64,000 bases of DNA from Desulfarculaceae bacterium (GTDB taxonomy: Bacteria > Desulfobacterota > Desulfarculia > Desulfarculales > Desulfarculaceae), in contig JAHLKT010000004.1 of NCBI GenBank assembly GCA_020444545.1, positions 248,001 to 312,000 on the forward strand. The letters are read 5' to 3'. The position numbers and the translations under genes were made by a program. Within the stretch, counting starts at the first letter, position 1, and each line of letters starts with the position of its first letter. A model generated the notes under the pieces. The model did no database searches. It saw only the letters and a program-made list of their open reading frames with translations, and was not told where the DNA came from. Positions 8,838 through 17,599 of the stretch are shown here, in pieces.

Positions 8838-8866
8838 ACGGGGCGCACGGGAGGCCCCGTTTTTTT
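8838..8866 (+). terminator. Rho-independent terminator after the beta-oxidation operon
   Basis: ACGGGGC (8838-8844) pairs with GCCCCGT (8854-8860) and runs directly into seven T residues (8860-8866). It lies 9 bases after the ligase stop codon and separates that operon from the TRAP transporter genes. Confidence 0.85.
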
Positions 8867-8943
8867 AATGCCAAGAGAGAGGGATGTTTTTTAATAGCCG
8901 GGGGAGGGGTGCTTTCCTCCGGGGAAAAGGGAGAAAGAAGAAC

Positions 8944-9945
8944 ATGGCCCGTAAATTGTTTATGCTCGTCGCCTGCCTCGGCCTGTTGCTGACCGCCGGG
9001 ATGGCCCAAGCCAAGACCCTCAAGTTCCAGTGCGTGTATCCCGAAACGGCCTACGCCGGCCAGACCACCAAGTTCTTCGCCGACAAGGTGAAGGAGCTGA
9101 CCAAGGGCAAGCTGGCCGTGAAGGTCTTCTGGCCCGGCCAGCTGGTCAAGTCCCGCGAGGCCCTGGAGGCTCTCAAGTCCGGCATGATCGACGGCTACTC
9201 CGGCTCCTTCCTCTACTTCACCGGCGTCTTCCCCGAGGTCAACGTGCAGTGGCTGCCCTTCAACTGGTCCAGCCCGGCCGAGGCCATGGACATCCTGCGC
9301 AACAAGGGCTACGGCAAGGTCTTCGCCGAGGCCATGAGCAAGCTGGGAGTCACCTACCTGGGCTCCATCTCCGTGGCCACCATGGGCCTGATGACCAAGT
9401 TCCCGGTCAACAGCCTGGCCGACCTGGAGGGCAAGAAGATCCGCGCCTTCGGTCTTGAGGCCCTGATCGTGCAGGCCCTGGGCGGCGCCGCCGCGGCCAT
9501 CCCCGGCGCCGAGCAGTACATGGCGCTGCAGCGCGGCACCGTGGACGGCACCGACTACCCCTGGTACACCCTGAAGAAGTACAAGCTCTACGAGGTGCTG
9601 GACTTCGTGAGCGATCCCGCCTTCCACACCCCGGGCATCATCGAGCTGGCCATCAACAGCAAGGTCATGGCCTCGCTGCCCGCCGACCAGCAGGAGGCGG
9701 TGAAGAAGGCCGCCACCATGGCCATGGACCGTTCCTTCGCCATGAGCCCCAAGTGGGACCAGGAAGCCATCGATTTCGCCAAGACCAAGAAGGTCAAGAT
9801 CATCAAGCTCTCCGACGCCGAGCTTCTCAAGTGGCGCCAGAAGCTTATGCCGCTTTACGAGCAGAGCGCGGCCAAGTCGCCCTACTGCCGCAAGCTGGTG
9901 GACATCCTCAAGGAGAACCTGAAGGCCAAGGGCGTCAAGTTCTAA
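8944..9945 (+). CDS. dctP: TRAP transporter substrate-binding protein (DctP family)
   Basis: A 333-residue periplasmic solute receptor for a tripartite ATP-independent transporter. ATG 8944 opens a Sec signal peptide (MARKLFMLVACLGLLL, cleavage near AQA-K at ~23); an in-frame ATG at 8884 would place charged residues ahead of it and is not used. The mature protein has DctP features such as WPGQLVKSREALEALKSG and LEGKKIRAFG, where the arginine normally binds the substrate carboxylate. It heads an operon with dctQ, dctM and 2-hydroxyacid oxidation genes, so an organic acid cargo is likely. The exact ligand is unknown. Confidence 0.93.
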   Translation: MARKLFMLVACLGLLLTAGMAQAKTLKFQCVYPETAYAGQTTKFFADKVKELTKGKLAVKVFWPGQLVKSREALEALKSGMIDGYSGSFLYFTGVFPEVNVQWLPFNWSSPAEAMDILRNKGYGKVFAEAMSKLGVTYLGSISVATMGLMTKFPVNSLADLEGKKIRAFGLEALIVQALGGAAAAIPGAEQYMALQRGTVDGTDYPWYTLKKYKLYEVLDFVSDPAFHTPGIIELAINSKVMASLPADQQEAVKKAATMAMDRSFAMSPKWDQEAIDFAKTKKVKIIKLSDAELLKWRQKLMPLYEQSAAKSPYCRKLVDILKENLKAKGVKF

Positions 9946-9954
9946 CAAACCCCC

Positions 9955-9988
9955 GGCCGGCCGGGCGCCTTCGGGCCCCCGGCCGGCC
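9955..9988 (+). other. dctP-dctQ intercistronic hairpin
   Basis: GGCCGGCCGGG (9955-9965) is perfectly complementary to CCCGGCCGGCC (9978-9988), an 11-bp all-GC stem, starting 9 bases after the dctP stop. No T-run follows, so full termination is unlikely. Such a stem could protect the upstream mRNA from 3' exonucleases and help make receptor in excess over the membrane subunits. Confidence 0.6.
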
Positions 9989-10078
9989 TCCCTTCTCGCG
10001 GCCGGCCCGCGGGGCCACGGGATTGTGGGTCCCACAATAGCCCTGTCCCCCAGGTATCTGGTCCATCCGGGAGAGCTT

Positions 10079-10594
10079 ATGCTGGCCTTTTCGCGCGCCG
10101 TGCGCGCCTTCAACTTGGCCATGGGGTTCATCGCCGCGCCCTTCATCGCGGTGGTGACCGCCGTGGTCCTCTACGAAGTCTTTGCCCGCTACTTTTTCCA
10201 CGCCCCCACCACCTGGGCCCAGGAGGTGGGCGAATACTTCCTCTGCGGCCTGGTCATGTTCGGCAGCGGCTACACCCTGCGCCACTACGGCCACACCCGG
10301 GTGGACATTCTGCACGCCCGGATGAGCGACCGGTCCCGCGCCTGGCTCGAGATATTCGTGGCCTTCATCCTGGTCCTGGCCATGCTGCCCATCATCTGGT
10401 TCGGCACCAAGGTATCGGTGGAGGCCTTCATGGTGGGCGACGTCTCCTCGTCGGCGGCGGCCCTGCCCCTTTGGCCCGCCAAGGCCACCGTGCCCCTGGG
10501 CGCCATCTTCTTGCTGGTCCAGGGCATGGCCAACGCGGTGGACAACGCCAATTTCCTCTTAACCGGTCAAACCCCGCCACAGGGTCGAGAGTAA
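10079..10594 (+). CDS. dctQ: TRAP transporter small membrane subunit (DctQ family)
   Basis: A 171-residue membrane protein with four predicted helices, the usual DctQ size and topology. The family-typical ARYFFHAPTTWAQEVGEYF segment follows helix 1. ATG 10079 has GGGAG 5-6 bases upstream and is preferred to an in-frame GTG at 10025. The gene lies between dctP and dctM, and the three form one transporter in which DctQ helps couple the receptor to the large DctM permease. Its stop is four bases before dctM. Confidence 0.9.
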   Translation: MLAFSRAVRAFNLAMGFIAAPFIAVVTAVVLYEVFARYFFHAPTTWAQEVGEYFLCGLVMFGSGYTLRHYGHTRVDILHARMSDRSRAWLEIFVAFILVLAMLPIIWFGTKVSVEAFMVGDVSSSAAALPLWPAKATVPLGAIFLLVQGMANAVDNANFLLTGQTPPQGRE

Positions 10595-10598
10595 GCAC

Positions 10599-11909
10599 AT
10601 GGAAACCTGGCTGCTGACCCTGATCGTATTTTCCGTCCTGGTGGTCATGCTGGCCATCGGCATTCCCATCGCCTTTGCCATGCTGGCCATCGCCACGGTG
10701 GGCATCTACTTCACCTGGGGCCCCCCCGGCCTGTTGGTCCTGTTCAACACAGCCTACGCCGAGGGCACCAGTTACCTGCTCTTGGCCGTGCCTCTGTTCA
10801 TATTCATGGCCAACATCCTCAAATTCTCGGGCCTGGCCGACAAGCTCTACGAGGTGGTCTATCGCTGGATGGGCGGCCTGCGGGGCGGCCTGGCCATGGG
10901 CACCGTGGTGATCTGTGCCATTTTCGCGGCCATGGCCGGCATCTCCAGCGTGGCCACCATCTCCATGGGGCTCATCGCCCTGCCCTCCATGCTGGCGCGC
11001 AAGTACGACAAGGTCATGGCGGTGGGCTGCATCAACGCGGGCGGCGCCCTGGGCATTCTCATCCCGCCCAGCATCCTGATGATCCTCTACGGCAACATGG
11101 CCGAGGTGAGCATCGGGCGGCTCTTCGCGGGCGGCATGTTGCCGGGCATCATGCTGGCGGCGATCTTCATCTGCTACATCGCCATCCGCTGTTTCTTCCA
11201 GAAGGACCTGGGGCCCGCGGTGAGCGAGCGCTACACCTGGCGCGACAAGTTCCGGGTGCTCAAGGGCGTGGTGCTGCCCATCGGCCTGGTGGTGCTGGTG
11301 CTGGGCGTGATCTACGCCGGAGTGGCCACCCCCACCGAGGCGGCGGGCGTGGGCGCGGGAGGCGCGGTGCTCACCGCGGCCATCCACCGCCAACTCACCT
11401 GGGACCGCTTCTGGCAGGCGCTCAAGGAAACCCTGAGCCTCACGGTGATGGTGTTCTGGATCATCATCGGCGCGGTGACCTTCACCACCTTCCTGGCCTT
11501 CGCGGGCATTCAGGACATGCTGCAAGAGGCCATCGTGGGCATGGATGTGAACCGCTGGGTGATCCTCATCGCCATTCAGTGCGTGTTCTTCGTGCTGGGC
11601 ATGTTCCTGGACCCGGCGGGCATCATCCTGCTCACCACCCCCATCTTCGTGCCCATCATCAACCATCTCGGCTTCGACCCCCTGTGGTTCGGCGTGTTGT
11701 TCATCATCAACATGGAGATGGCCTACATCACCCCGCCCTTCGGCTTCAACCTGTTCATCCTCAAGAGCGTGGTGCCTCCCGAGGTGAGCATGAGCGACAT
11801 CTACCGCTCGGTGGGGCCCTTTGTGCTCTTGCAGGCCCTGGCCCTGGCCATGGTCATGCTCTGGCCCGAGCTGGCCACCTGGCTGCCGGAGGTGATGGTT
11901 GCGAAGTAA
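10599..11909 (+). CDS. dctM: TRAP transporter large permease subunit (DctM family)
   Basis: A 436-residue, roughly 12-helix permease that uses a sodium or proton gradient for solute uptake. Typical DctM stretches are present: VPLFIFMANILKFSGLADK, GGALGILIPPSILMILYGNMAE and MFLDPAGIILLTTPIFVPI. The 3' end overlaps the next gene by 11 bases: the sequence encoding the last residues contains GGAGGTG, which also serves as ribosome-binding site for the oxidase gene. This implies translational coupling between uptake and oxidation. Confidence 0.94.
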   Translation: METWLLTLIVFSVLVVMLAIGIPIAFAMLAIATVGIYFTWGPPGLLVLFNTAYAEGTSYLLLAVPLFIFMANILKFSGLADKLYEVVYRWMGGLRGGLAMGTVVICAIFAAMAGISSVATISMGLIALPSMLARKYDKVMAVGCINAGGALGILIPPSILMILYGNMAEVSIGRLFAGGMLPGIMLAAIFICYIAIRCFFQKDLGPAVSERYTWRDKFRVLKGVVLPIGLVVLVLGVIYAGVATPTEAAGVGAGGAVLTAAIHRQLTWDRFWQALKETLSLTVMVFWIIIGAVTFTTFLAFAGIQDMLQEAIVGMDVNRWVILIAIQCVFFVLGMFLDPAGIILLTTPIFVPIINHLGFDPLWFGVLFIINMEMAYITPPFGFNLFILKSVVPPEVSMSDIYRSVGPFVLLQALALAMVMLWPELATWLPEVMVAK

Positions 11910-13305
11910 AGGGGCCAAGCACGGCCTGGGCAAGGACCTGGCCCGCCTGCTGGGGCCAGGGGGCTACAGCACCGAACCGGCCGACCTCTTGGTCTACCGG
12001 GGCGACGCCATCAGCTACTTTGCCCAGGGCGAGCCCGACGCGGTGGCCCTGCCCAGCACCACCGCCCAGGCCGCGTCCCTGTTGGCCTACGCATCCTCCC
12101 AGGGGCTGCCCGTCACCCCCCGGGGCGCGGGCAGCGGCCTGAGCGGAGGATGCGCCCCCGTGGCCGGGGGCATCGTGGTGGACACCAAGCGCATGAACCG
12201 GGTGCTGGAGATAAACCGGGGCAACCTCACCGCCCGGGTGGAGGCGGGCCTGGTGCTGGAGCGCTTCCAGAACACGGTGGAGGCCCAGGGCCTGTTCTAT
12301 CCGCCCGACCCCCAGAGCAAGACCGTGTGCACCCTGGGAGGCAACGTGGCCACCCGGGCGGGCGGCCCCCGCGCGGTGAAATACGGCACCACGGGCAGCT
12401 ATCTGCTGGGCCTGGAGGCGGTCTTGCCCTCGGGCGAAGTGATCGCCGCGGGCAGTTCCTGCGTCAAGCACTCGGCGGGCTACGACCTGACCCACCTGTT
12501 GGCCGGCTCCGAGGGCACCCTGGCCCTCATCACCCAGGCCACCCTGCGCCTGCTGCCCCGCCCGGCCGAGCGCTGCACCGCCCTGGCGGTGTGCGCCACC
12601 ATGGAGCAGGCGGCGGCCATCGTAGCCCAGACCATCGCCGCCGGGGTGGTGCCCTCCATGCTGGAGCTACTCACCACCGCCTCCCTGGCCGTGTTCAACA
12701 AATTCGTCTCTCCGCCCCTGCCCCAGGATGGCGAGGCCTGCCTGCTCATGGAGTTCGACGGCGGCCCCGGCGAAGCGGTGCGCGCGGCCCGCGAGATGGC
12801 CCAGGCCTGCCGCGACCTGGGGGCATCCGAGGTGCGGGTGGTGGAGGACCCCGAGACCGCGGCCGTCTACTGGTCGGTGCGGGCCCGGCTCTACCCCCTG
12901 GTGGTCAGCCAGCTCAAGCGCCTGGTCACCGAGGACATCACCGTGCCCCGCGACCGCATCCCCGAGTTCGTGCACCGGGCCCTGGCCATCGGCAAGGAGC
13001 TGGACCTCTCGGTGGGCATGACCGGCCACGCCGGGGACGGCAACATGCACCCCAGCTTTCGTCTGACCGACATCACCACCGAGGTGGAGGAGCGGGTGCG
13101 CCAGGCCGTGGCCCGGCTGATCAAGGCGGGCCTGGAGCTGGGCGGGGTGATCAGCGGAGAACACGGGGTGGGCCTGCACAAATCCCAGTTCCTGGAATGG
13201 GAGCTGGGCAAGGAGCAGATCGCCCTGATGAAGCGCATCAAGCAGGCCTTCGACCCCGGCGGCATCATGAACCCGGGTAAGATCTGGCCCCCGGAGGCGG
13301 CGTGA
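11899..13305 (+). CDS. glcD: FAD-linked D-2-hydroxyacid (glycolate/D-lactate) oxidase subunit, GlcD type
   Basis: A 468-residue FAD_binding_4 oxidoreductase. The PCMH FAD domain shows TPRGAGSGLSGGCAPVAGG, and the C-terminal cap domain has GMTGHAGDGNMHPSF and the HGVG motif in SGEHGVGLHK. Such enzymes oxidise D-2-hydroxy acids (lactate, glycolate and longer or aromatic homologues) to 2-oxo acids. The start is TTG 11899, four bases after the strong site GGAGGTG, inside the end of dctM. The GlcF-like iron-sulphur partner follows directly. The specific hydroxy acid is not readable, but the downstream IorAB hints at an aryl or branched substrate. Confidence 0.9.
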   Translation: MRSKGAKHGLGKDLARLLGPGGYSTEPADLLVYRGDAISYFAQGEPDAVALPSTTAQAASLLAYASSQGLPVTPRGAGSGLSGGCAPVAGGIVVDTKRMNRVLEINRGNLTARVEAGLVLERFQNTVEAQGLFYPPDPQSKTVCTLGGNVATRAGGPRAVKYGTTGSYLLGLEAVLPSGEVIAAGSSCVKHSAGYDLTHLLAGSEGTLALITQATLRLLPRPAERCTALAVCATMEQAAAIVAQTIAAGVVPSMLELLTTASLAVFNKFVSPPLPQDGEACLLMEFDGGPGEAVRAAREMAQACRDLGASEVRVVEDPETAAVYWSVRARLYPLVVSQLKRLVTEDITVPRDRIPEFVHRALAIGKELDLSVGMTGHAGDGNMHPSFRLTDITTEVEERVRQAVARLIKAGLELGGVISGEHGVGLHKSQFLEWELGKEQIALMKRIKQAFDPGGIMNPGKIWPPEAA

Positions 13306-13307
13306 CC

Positions 13308-14516
13308 ATGCACGGCTTGGAACAATACCGCGAGCTGATGGCCAAGTGTTCCTCCTGCGGCTTTTGCCAGGCCTCCTGTCCGGTGTTCGGCTCGGACCTG
13401 TTCGAGACGCACACGGCGCGCGGCCGTTTGCGGGTGATCCAGGCCGCCCTCATGGACCACACCCTGCCCGTGGACAAGCGGGTCAGGGAGATCGTGGGGC
13501 GCTGCCTGCTGTGCACCACCTGCAACCGCACCTGCCCCGGCGGCCTGCCCCTGGACGAAATCACCATCACCGCGCGCGGCCTGCTGCGCGAGAGCGGCCC
13601 CAGCGCGGCCATTAAACGCGGCCTGCAACGCAAGATGATGGACCAGCGGGGCGACCTAGGCTCTCTGGGCAAGGTGAGCAAGCTGGCCAAGCTCCTGGGC
13701 CTGGCCCCGGAGGCCCTGCCCTCCCCGGCCCCCCGACCCTTCCTGGCTGATCGCCCGGAGCTTATCCCGGCCCAGGGCGAGACCCGCGCCCGGGTGGCCT
13801 GGCTGGTGGGCTGCGCGGCCAACGCCTTTCAGGACGACACCGCGCGGGCGGTGCTGGCCGCCCTGAGCGCCCAGGGCGTGGAGGTGCTCCTGCCGCCTGG
13901 CCTGGGTTGCTGCGGCCTGCCTGCCCTGGCCGCCGGCGAGGTGGAGGCGGCCACGGAGATGGCCGCGCGCAACCTGGCCGTGCTGGCGGGCCTGGAGGTG
14001 GACGCGGTGATCACCGAGTGCACCTCCTGCCTGCTCATGCTGCGCCACAAGAACCCGCGCCTGTTCGACGCCCAGAGCCGGGAAGGACTCGCCGCCGCCC
14101 AAGTGGCGGCCAAGGCCAGCGAGGCCGGAGCCTTCCTGAAGAGCCTGGGATTGCGTGACTCCCCATCCGCCCGCGAGATAACCTACACCTGGCACCAGCC
14201 CTGCCACGCGGGCCACGACGACGGATTTATGCCCGAGGTGCTGAGCCTGCTGGCCCAGGTGCCCGGAGCCCGCTATCTGCCCTTGGACAACCCCACTGCC
14301 TGCTGCGGGGCGGGCGGCGACTTTTTCCTGCGCGATCCCGAGCTTTCCCAAGGGGTGCGCGCGGCCAAGCTGGACGACATTGCCCAAAGCGGAGCCGAGG
14401 TGGTGCTAACGCCCTGCCCCGCCTGCCGCCACTACCTGGGCCTGGCCCTGGGCCGCCAGAGGGTGCTGCACCCCCTGGCCCTGCTATCCGAAGACCAAGC
14501 CACAGACCAGCCCTAG
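13308..14516 (+). CDS. glcF: iron-sulphur (CCG-domain) electron-transfer subunit, GlcF type
   Basis: A 402-residue protein with two N-terminal 4Fe-4S clusters (CSSCGFCQASCP and CLLCTTCNRTCP) and two CCG domains (GLGCCGLPALAAGE; ACCGAGGDFF). It should pass electrons from the GlcD flavin to a membrane or soluble acceptor. ATG 13308 follows GGAGG with about 10 bases; a GTG at 13302 overlapping the glcD stop is the alternative. Gene order glcD-glcF is that of glycolate and D-lactate oxidase operons. Confidence 0.92.
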   Translation: MHGLEQYRELMAKCSSCGFCQASCPVFGSDLFETHTARGRLRVIQAALMDHTLPVDKRVREIVGRCLLCTTCNRTCPGGLPLDEITITARGLLRESGPSAAIKRGLQRKMMDQRGDLGSLGKVSKLAKLLGLAPEALPSPAPRPFLADRPELIPAQGETRARVAWLVGCAANAFQDDTARAVLAALSAQGVEVLLPPGLGCCGLPALAAGEVEAATEMAARNLAVLAGLEVDAVITECTSCLLMLRHKNPRLFDAQSREGLAAAQVAAKASEAGAFLKSLGLRDSPSAREITYTWHQPCHAGHDDGFMPEVLSLLAQVPGARYLPLDNPTACCGAGGDFFLRDPELSQGVRAAKLDDIAQSGAEVVLTPCPACRHYLGLALGRQRVLHPLALLSEDQATDQP

Positions 14517-14530
14517 CACGGGAAGCAAGC

Positions 14531-15664
14531 ATGAATACGCGAGGACCGAGACAACTGTTAAGCGAAGTGCAACAAGCAGGGCTGTGCGTGGGATGCGGCT
14601 CCTGCGTGGAGCTGTGTCCCTACTTCCGCAGCCACGGCGGCAAGACGGTCATGTTGCATGACTGCGACCTGAGCGAAGGCCGTTGCCACGCCTGGTGCCC
14701 CAAGACCGAGCTGGACCTTGAGTCCCTGGCCCAGGCCCTGTGGGGCGAAGCCTACGCGCCCGCCGGGGTGGGGCCCTGTCTTTCCGTGGCCGCGGCCCAG
14801 GCAGGACCGGCCCTGGGCGAAGGAGTCTATCAAGGCGGCGGGGTGGTCTCCGCCCTGGCCGCCGCAGCTTTGGAACTGGGCATGGTGGATGGAGTGGTGC
14901 TCACCGGCGGGGAGGCCTTGGAGCCCACACCCATCGTGGCCCGCAACCTGGCCGAGATCAAGGCCTGCACCGGTTCCAAATTCGCCGCCGCGCCCACCCT
15001 GGCCGCGTTAAACCGAACCCAGGCCGCTGGCGGCGAGCGCCTGGGCGTGGTAGCCACTCCCTGCCAAGGCGCGGCCCTGGCCCAGCGCGGCCTCAAGCCC
15101 GTCAATCAAGAGGCGCCTACCAATCCGGCTGACTTGGTGCTAGGCCTGTTCTGCAACTGGGCCTTGGACCCGCGCGGCCTGGCCGCCTTCCTGGCCTCGC
15201 GGGTGGAGCTGAAGCGCATCCGCTCCATGGACATCCCGCCGCCCCCGGCCGGGGTGCTGGTGGTGCGCACCGACCACGAGACCCTGGAAATACCCCTGGA
15301 CGAGATTCGCGGCCTGGTGCCGCCGGGCTGCGCCATCTGCCCGGACATGACCTCCGAGTGGGCCGACCTCTCGGTGGGCATGTTCGAGGGCCGCCCCGGC
15401 TGGAACACCCTGATCGTGCGTAGCGAGAAGGGCCGCGATCTGGCCGAGGCCGCGCTGGAGCGCGGCTGGCTGGTGCTGGAGGAAATGCCCAAAAGCAACT
15501 GGGAGCACCTGGACGGAGCCGCCCAAGGCAAGCGCCTGCGCGGCCTGCGCGCGGCCAACCAGCAGGGGCTCCTGGGCACGGCCGACGACCCCGAACCCAA
15601 GGCCCTTCGGGTGGGAGCACAACTCATGGCCCAGATCGAAAAGGCCACGGGAGAAGAAGCATGA
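14531..15664 (+). CDS. FrhB/FdhB-like iron-sulphur flavoprotein
   Basis: A 377-residue protein of the coenzyme F420 hydrogenase/dehydrogenase beta-subunit family. An N-terminal cluster motif CVGCGSCVELCPYF (residues ~16-29) and CHAWCP are followed by the FrhB domain with VYQGGGVVSALAAAALE and GVVATPCQGAALAQ. Members carry FAD and Fe-S clusters and exchange electrons between ferredoxin and other carriers. It starts 14 bases after glcF and overlaps iorA by four bases, so it sits physically between the hydroxyacid oxidase and the ferredoxin-reducing 2-oxoacid oxidoreductase. A linking role is inferred from that position; F420 use is not shown. Confidence 0.85.
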   Translation: MNTRGPRQLLSEVQQAGLCVGCGSCVELCPYFRSHGGKTVMLHDCDLSEGRCHAWCPKTELDLESLAQALWGEAYAPAGVGPCLSVAAAQAGPALGEGVYQGGGVVSALAAAALELGMVDGVVLTGGEALEPTPIVARNLAEIKACTGSKFAAAPTLAALNRTQAAGGERLGVVATPCQGAALAQRGLKPVNQEAPTNPADLVLGLFCNWALDPRGLAAFLASRVELKRIRSMDIPPPPAGVLVVRTDHETLEIPLDEIRGLVPPGCAICPDMTSEWADLSVGMFEGRPGWNTLIVRSEKGRDLAEAALERGWLVLEEMPKSNWEHLDGAAQGKRLRGLRAANQQGLLGTADDPEPKALRVGAQLMAQIEKATGEEA

Positions 15665-17595
15665 GCAACTTGGATATGACCCCGGGCCAGCGCCACACGG
15701 TCATGGGCAACCAGGCCATCTGCCGGGGAGCCCTGGAGGCCGGAGTGCGGGTGGTGGCCGGCTATCCCGGCACGCCCTCCTCGGAGATTATCGAGAACCT
15801 GGCTCGGGCGGCCGATGAATACGGCCTCTACGTGGAATGGTCGGTCAACGAAAAGGTTTCGCTGGAGGTGGCGGCGGCCGGCTCCCTGGCCGGGATGCGC
15901 TCCCTGTGCGCCATGAAGCAGAACGGGGTCAACGTGGCCTCGGACTTCCTGCTCCACCTGGCCGGTTCGGGAGTGCGGGCGGGCATGGTCCTGGTTCACT
16001 GCGACGACCCCGGCGCCCTCTCCAGCGTCAACGAAGGCGAGTCGCGCCATTTCGCGCGCATGTTGGAGCTGCCTCAGCTGGAGCCCGGCGATTTCCAGGA
16101 AGCCAAGGACATGACCAAGTGGGCCTTCGAGCTCTCCGAGGAGCTCGGCCAGGTGGTCATGCTGCGCAGCGTCACCCGCCTGTCCCACGCCAGCGGCGGG
16201 GTGGTGGCCGGCCCCCTGCCTCAGGGCGAAGCCAAGGCCCGCTTCGAGCACCACGGCACCCTGCTGGACACCAACCGAGGCCCGGTCTCCTCGGCCCCGG
16301 TGAGCGTCAAGCACGCCCGCCAGCAGGAGAAGCTGGCCCGCGCGGTGGAGCTGTTCGAACAGTCGCCCTTCAACACCTATCAGGGTCCGGAAGAGCCCGA
16401 GCTTTTGGTGATCACCTCCAGCATCTGCCAGCTCTACGTAAAGGAGGCCCTGGCCATGCTGGACGCGGCCGGCCGGGTGGGCGTGCTCAAGCTGGGTACA
16501 ACCTGGCCCCTGCCCCCCAAGCTCATCCAAAAGAACCTCCAGCGCTGTGGGCGCATCATGGTGGTGGAAGAGGTGATCCCCTTCCTGGAGGAGAACCTCA
16601 AGATACTGGCCGCCGAGATGGCCGCAGAGGTGGGGCCCAAAGAGTTCCTGGCCAAGCGCGAGGGCTACATCCCCTCCACCGGCGAACTGAACCCCGACCT
16701 GGTGGCCGAGGCCTTGGCCCGGGCCCTGGATATCCAATACCAGCCTAGGCCCGCCGAGTACGCGGCCCTGGCCCAGGCCGCCGCTCCGTCCACTGATTCC
16801 CCCCGCGAGCTGGCCTTCTGCCCCGGCTGCCCCCACCGCGCCTCTTTCTGGTCGCTCAAGAACGCCTTGGCCCTGGACGGCCGCGACGGCTTCATCTGCG
16901 GCGACATCGGCTGCTATGCCATGGGCGCGCGGCCTTCCAACTACGGCATCCTCAAGACCCTGCACGCCATGGGGTCGGGAACCGGCCTGGCCTCTGGCTT
17001 CGGCCAGCTGGGCCGCTTCGGCATGGACCAGCCGGTGATGGCGGTGTCGGGCGACAGCACCTTCTATCACGCGGTCATCCCGGCTCTGATCAACGCGGTG
17101 CACCAGCGCTCGCCAATGAGCCTGGTGGTGCTGGACAACAGCGGCACGGCCATGACCGGCTTCCAGCCTCATCCCGGCACCCAGAACAATGCCATGGGCC
17201 AGCCCGTGCCGCCGGTGGACCTGGAGGCCGTCTGCCGCACCTTGGGGGCCGAGGTCACGGTGTGCGATCCCTTCGACCTGGAGGCCACCCGCGAGGCGGC
17301 GCTCAAAATGCTGGCCGATCAGAGCAAGGCCAAGGTGCTCATCCTGCGCCAGCTCTGCGCGCTCAGCCCGGAGCGCAAGGGCAAGAAGCTCTACGACGTG
17401 CAGGTCGACCCGGACAAGTGCCTGGGCGGCCAATGCGGGTGCAACCGCTTCTGCACCCGGGCCTTCGGTTGCCCGGGGCTCACCTGGGAGCGCGAGACCG
17501 GACGCGCCAGCATCGACGAGGTGATCTGCGCCGGATGCGGGGTTTGCGCCTCGGTGTGCCCGGCCGGAGCCATTACCAAGACGGAGAGGGGTTAA
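15661..17595 (+). CDS. iorA: indolepyruvate:ferredoxin oxidoreductase, alpha subunit
   Basis: A 644-residue thiamine-diphosphate enzyme that oxidatively decarboxylates aryl pyruvates (indolepyruvate, phenylpyruvate) to aryl-acetyl-CoA while reducing ferredoxin. The N-terminal pyrimidine domain begins with MGNQAICRGALEAGV and AGYPGTPSSEI; the TPP domain has GDIGCYAMG and GDSTFYHAVIPALINA...DNSGTAMTGFQPHPG elements. A C-terminal two-cluster ferredoxin domain ends in CAGCGVCASVCPAGAI; its first cluster has an irregular spacing (C-x3-C-x-C-x3-C-x4-C). ATGA overlap with the FrhB-like gene and a 4-base gap to iorB make the operon tight. Confidence 0.94.
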   Translation: MSNLDMTPGQRHTVMGNQAICRGALEAGVRVVAGYPGTPSSEIIENLARAADEYGLYVEWSVNEKVSLEVAAAGSLAGMRSLCAMKQNGVNVASDFLLHLAGSGVRAGMVLVHCDDPGALSSVNEGESRHFARMLELPQLEPGDFQEAKDMTKWAFELSEELGQVVMLRSVTRLSHASGGVVAGPLPQGEAKARFEHHGTLLDTNRGPVSSAPVSVKHARQQEKLARAVELFEQSPFNTYQGPEEPELLVITSSICQLYVKEALAMLDAAGRVGVLKLGTTWPLPPKLIQKNLQRCGRIMVVEEVIPFLEENLKILAAEMAAEVGPKEFLAKREGYIPSTGELNPDLVAEALARALDIQYQPRPAEYAALAQAAAPSTDSPRELAFCPGCPHRASFWSLKNALALDGRDGFICGDIGCYAMGARPSNYGILKTLHAMGSGTGLASGFGQLGRFGMDQPVMAVSGDSTFYHAVIPALINAVHQRSPMSLVVLDNSGTAMTGFQPHPGTQNNAMGQPVPPVDLEAVCRTLGAEVTVCDPFDLEATREAALKMLADQSKAKVLILRQLCALSPERKGKKLYDVQVDPDKCLGGQCGCNRFCTRAFGCPGLTWERETGRASIDEVICAGCGVCASVCPAGAITKTERG

Positions 17596-17599
17596 GGCC

